From Didemnitutus sp047777955 (GTDB taxonomy: Bacteria; Verrucomicrobiota; Verrucomicrobiia; Opitutales; Opitutaceae), in the NCBI RefSeq assembly GCF_047777955.1, contig NZ_CP180537.1, positions 1,054,001 through 1,118,000 of the forward strand: a DNA stretch of 64,000 bases, written 5' to 3'. The notes under the pieces are model-generated. The model did not search any database. It saw only the letters and a list, made by a program, of their open reading frames with translations, and had not been told where the DNA came from. Within the stretch, counting starts at the first letter, position 1; each line of letters opens with the position of its first letter. Below are positions 62,555 to 64,000 of the stretch, piece by piece. Made by a program: the position numbers and the translations under genes.

Positions 62555-64000
62555 TTATGGGGCGGATTCAGCGAGCGCAGACCAGCCAGGGTCGAAGGTG
62601 AAGTGGTGGGACTTACCGGCAGGGTTCTGGATGCGATGGAGCTGGGTGGCGACGGGGTCGCGGGTGTTCTCGACGACGTAGAGCCAGTAGCGGTCACCCT
62701 CGGCCTGGGCTTTGAGGAATTGCTCGCGAGAAAGGGCCACGGGGCCCGACCACGAGCCGCTACGGGACTTCACCTCGACGTAGCGGGTGGCTTGTCCGGG
62801 GTCCGCGGACGGACCCTCGAACAGGTCGAAGCCGGGGTTGCCGGGCGGGGTGGTTTGGAGGCCGGGCTCCTGGGTGAGGATGTAGGCGATGGCGTCCTGC
62901 TCGATCTGCATGCGGGCGGCCTGGTCGAGGCCTTCGGGGTCGGCGGGCTGATCATCGGGGGATGCGGCGACGTAGGTGTGAAAGGCGGGGCGATAGGAAC
63001 CTGGGTTGGGGTGCGAGGAACCGGTATGGCCGCCACCGCCGCCGGGCCCGCCAGAGGAACCACCGCCGCTTGGTCCGGAGCTTGACCCTGAATGCGAGCC
63101 GGTGCCGGAGGCGGTCTTGCCGGCGCTGCCGCCGGTTCCATTCCCGCTTTGGCGGCCGGCACCGGGAGCGTATTCGCCAGTGGAGCCGCCGACTGGTTCG
63201 GAGGGAGCGGGTGCGTCCCCGCCAAGGAGGGCATCGATGGCCGCAGTCGGTGTGGTGGGCGGGGCTTCTGGGGCTGGCGCGGGTTGCTCGGGTGCCGAGA
63301 GTTTTAGTAGATCGGCCAGCTGCTTCTTGCTCGTGATGCCTTGGGATTTGAGGAGGTCGAGGAGGTCGGGCTCTAAGCCGGCAAGTTGGGCCAGTTCGAC
63401 TTCGGCTCGTGGCTTGAAAGGAATAATAGAGAGGAGGAACGGATGGGCAGGCCAAGGAGGCGTGATAGTCTCAAACACGACCTCGGAAGGAAGGCCAAGC
63501 GTGCCGTCGGGTTTGGGAACCCAAGGGGATTTGCGGAGCTGTTCGACGAAGGCGGCGGGGAACGAGCAGGAGCGTTTGGCGTAGTGAAACCAGCTATACT
63601 CGCCGGAGAAGAAGGTCTTTCCTCGATTGGTTTCCACTTCGGCCAAGGCGTCCCAGAGGAGAAGCGCGCGTTCATGACGTTGCGATGCTGGCAGCACGGA
63701 CAAGTAGGCGAAGACCTTTTCCAGATCGCGCAGGGTGAAGTCTGTGACCGGTGCGTCGTAACGCGTATTGATAGCCTGGTAACCCGACTCTTTCCGCATC
63801 TCGTATAAGTCTGCCGTGGTAAATCGAGAGGGGACTTGAATCGGCAGGAGGTATTCGTTACCGCCGCAGGCCCGAAGAAGTTTGCGGTGAGTTTCGTTGG
63901 GGATGTTGCCTGCGTCCTTATCGATGAGCCAAACTCCGCTGATTCCGGCAAAGAGGGTCGCGAGCCGGTCGGTGTAGATGTAGGCATCGGGCGGGCAGAC
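62555..64000 (-). CDS. Large DUF3883-domain protein, N-terminus beyond window
   Basis: The frame stays open to the end of the window, so at least 481 C-terminal residues of a larger protein are seen. The distal part (TLFAGISGVWLIDKDAGNIP, then LLRACGGNEYLLPIQVPSRF) resembles the middle of sacsin-like, GHKL-ATPase containing defence proteins. A Gly/Ser/Pro-rich linker (about 62990-63290) leads to a C-terminal DUF3883 domain with the nuclease-like signature NPGFDLFEG ... RYVEVKSRSGSW (D-x(n)-E-x-K) and FLKAQAEGDRYWLYVVEN. It is first in sight of the operon leading to the toxin-antitoxin and type III genes. The ATPase part is inference, as it lies outside. Confidence 0.75.
   Translation of the reverse strand, partial: VCPPDAYIYTDRLATLFAGISGVWLIDKDAGNIPNETHRKLLRACGGNEYLLPIQVPSRFTTADLYEMRKESGYQAINTRYDAPVTDFTLRDLEKVFAYLSVLPASQRHERALLLWDALAEVETNRGKTFFSGEYSWFHYAKRSCSFPAAFVEQLRKSPWVPKPDGTLGLPSEVVFETITPPWPAHPFLLSIIPFKPRAEVELAQLAGLEPDLLDLLKSQGITSKKQLADLLKLSAPEQPAPAPEAPPTTPTAAIDALLGGDAPAPSEPVGGSTGEYAPGAGRQSGNGTGGSAGKTASGTGSHSGSSSGPSGGGSSGGPGGGGGHTGSSHPNPGSYRPAFHTYVAASPDDQPADPEGLDQAARMQIEQDAIAYILTQEPGLQTTPPGNPGFDLFEGPSADPGQATRYVEVKSRSGSWSGPVALSREQFLKAQAEGDRYWLYVVENTRDPVATQLHRIQNPAGKSHHFTFDPGWSALAESAP

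Larger units (their letters stand above)
39799..64000. mobile_element. Integrative genomic (defence) island, left end; right end outside window
   Basis: The left boundary is the tRNA-fMet remnant. A tyrosine integrase is the first gene, and everything to the window end is accessory: toxin-antitoxin, restriction, Wadjet, nucleases, small DUF proteins. GC and codon use are lower than in the chromosome to the left, most strongly in mod. No conjugation, replication or phage structural genes are seen in this part. Confidence 0.8.

Overview
The window comes from a GC-rich bacterium, most likely a verrucomicrobial relative of Opitutus. The grounds are about 70% GC coding bias, few Shine-Dalgarno sites, a PEP-CTERM protein, an outer-membrane style surface-protein repertoire, a NrfHA ammonifying nitrite reductase and hybrid kinases with a shared two-helix membrane module. 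This taxonomic placement is inference; no 16S or marker gene is present.

Positions 1-39.8 kb are ordinary chromosome. In order: a truncated M13 metallopeptidase, an OPT-family oligopeptide transporter and a PEP-CTERM protein. Then comes a compact probable copper-handling locus, made of a split sensor kinase and response regulator, a YHYH-domain secreted protein and a one-chain fusion of an MbnP-like domain to an MbnH/MauG-like diheme enzyme. Both divergent promoters of that locus carry the same operator-like element. Next are a double-cupin protein, nrfA-nrfH with an FNR-type box, a NarX-like kinase, a fumarylacetoacetate hydrolase family gene, a Gre factor and gcvP. They are followed by a 1966-residue secreted modular nuclease, a TonB-domain protein, endonuclease III, a chemoreceptor, two paralogous hybrid kinases on either side of tRNA-Val(CAC), a divergent PAS/chemoreceptor-like protein and a secreted amidohydrolase. 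Four or five genes between 5 and 35 kb are broken by indels, most of them one missing C/G in a short G/C run, which looks more like consensus error than decay.

At 39.8 kb an integrated element begins. A 45-nt 3' remnant of an initiator tRNA (tRNA-fMet) lies next to a tyrosine integrase. The intact tRNA and the right end should lie beyond 64 kb. Codon use and GC drop inside the element, most strongly in mod.

The element is a defence island. It holds an AbiEi-type regulator, a short RadC-like JAMM protein, an HNH nuclease, a DUF932 protein, an orphan PD-(D/E)XK protein, an uncharacterised protein translationally coupled to a DUF2779 protein, small DUF3892 and DUF2188 proteins, and a complete Wadjet system (jetABCD, every junction overlapping). 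After a start-less gene remnant comes a five-gene minus-strand operon: DUF3883 protein - HigB-like toxin - HigA/ImmA antitoxin - type III Mod - type III Res. Wadjet is expected to cut invading circular plasmids and the type III system unmethylated phage DNA. The toxin-antitoxin pair and the DUF3883 protein may guard or extend the type III module.
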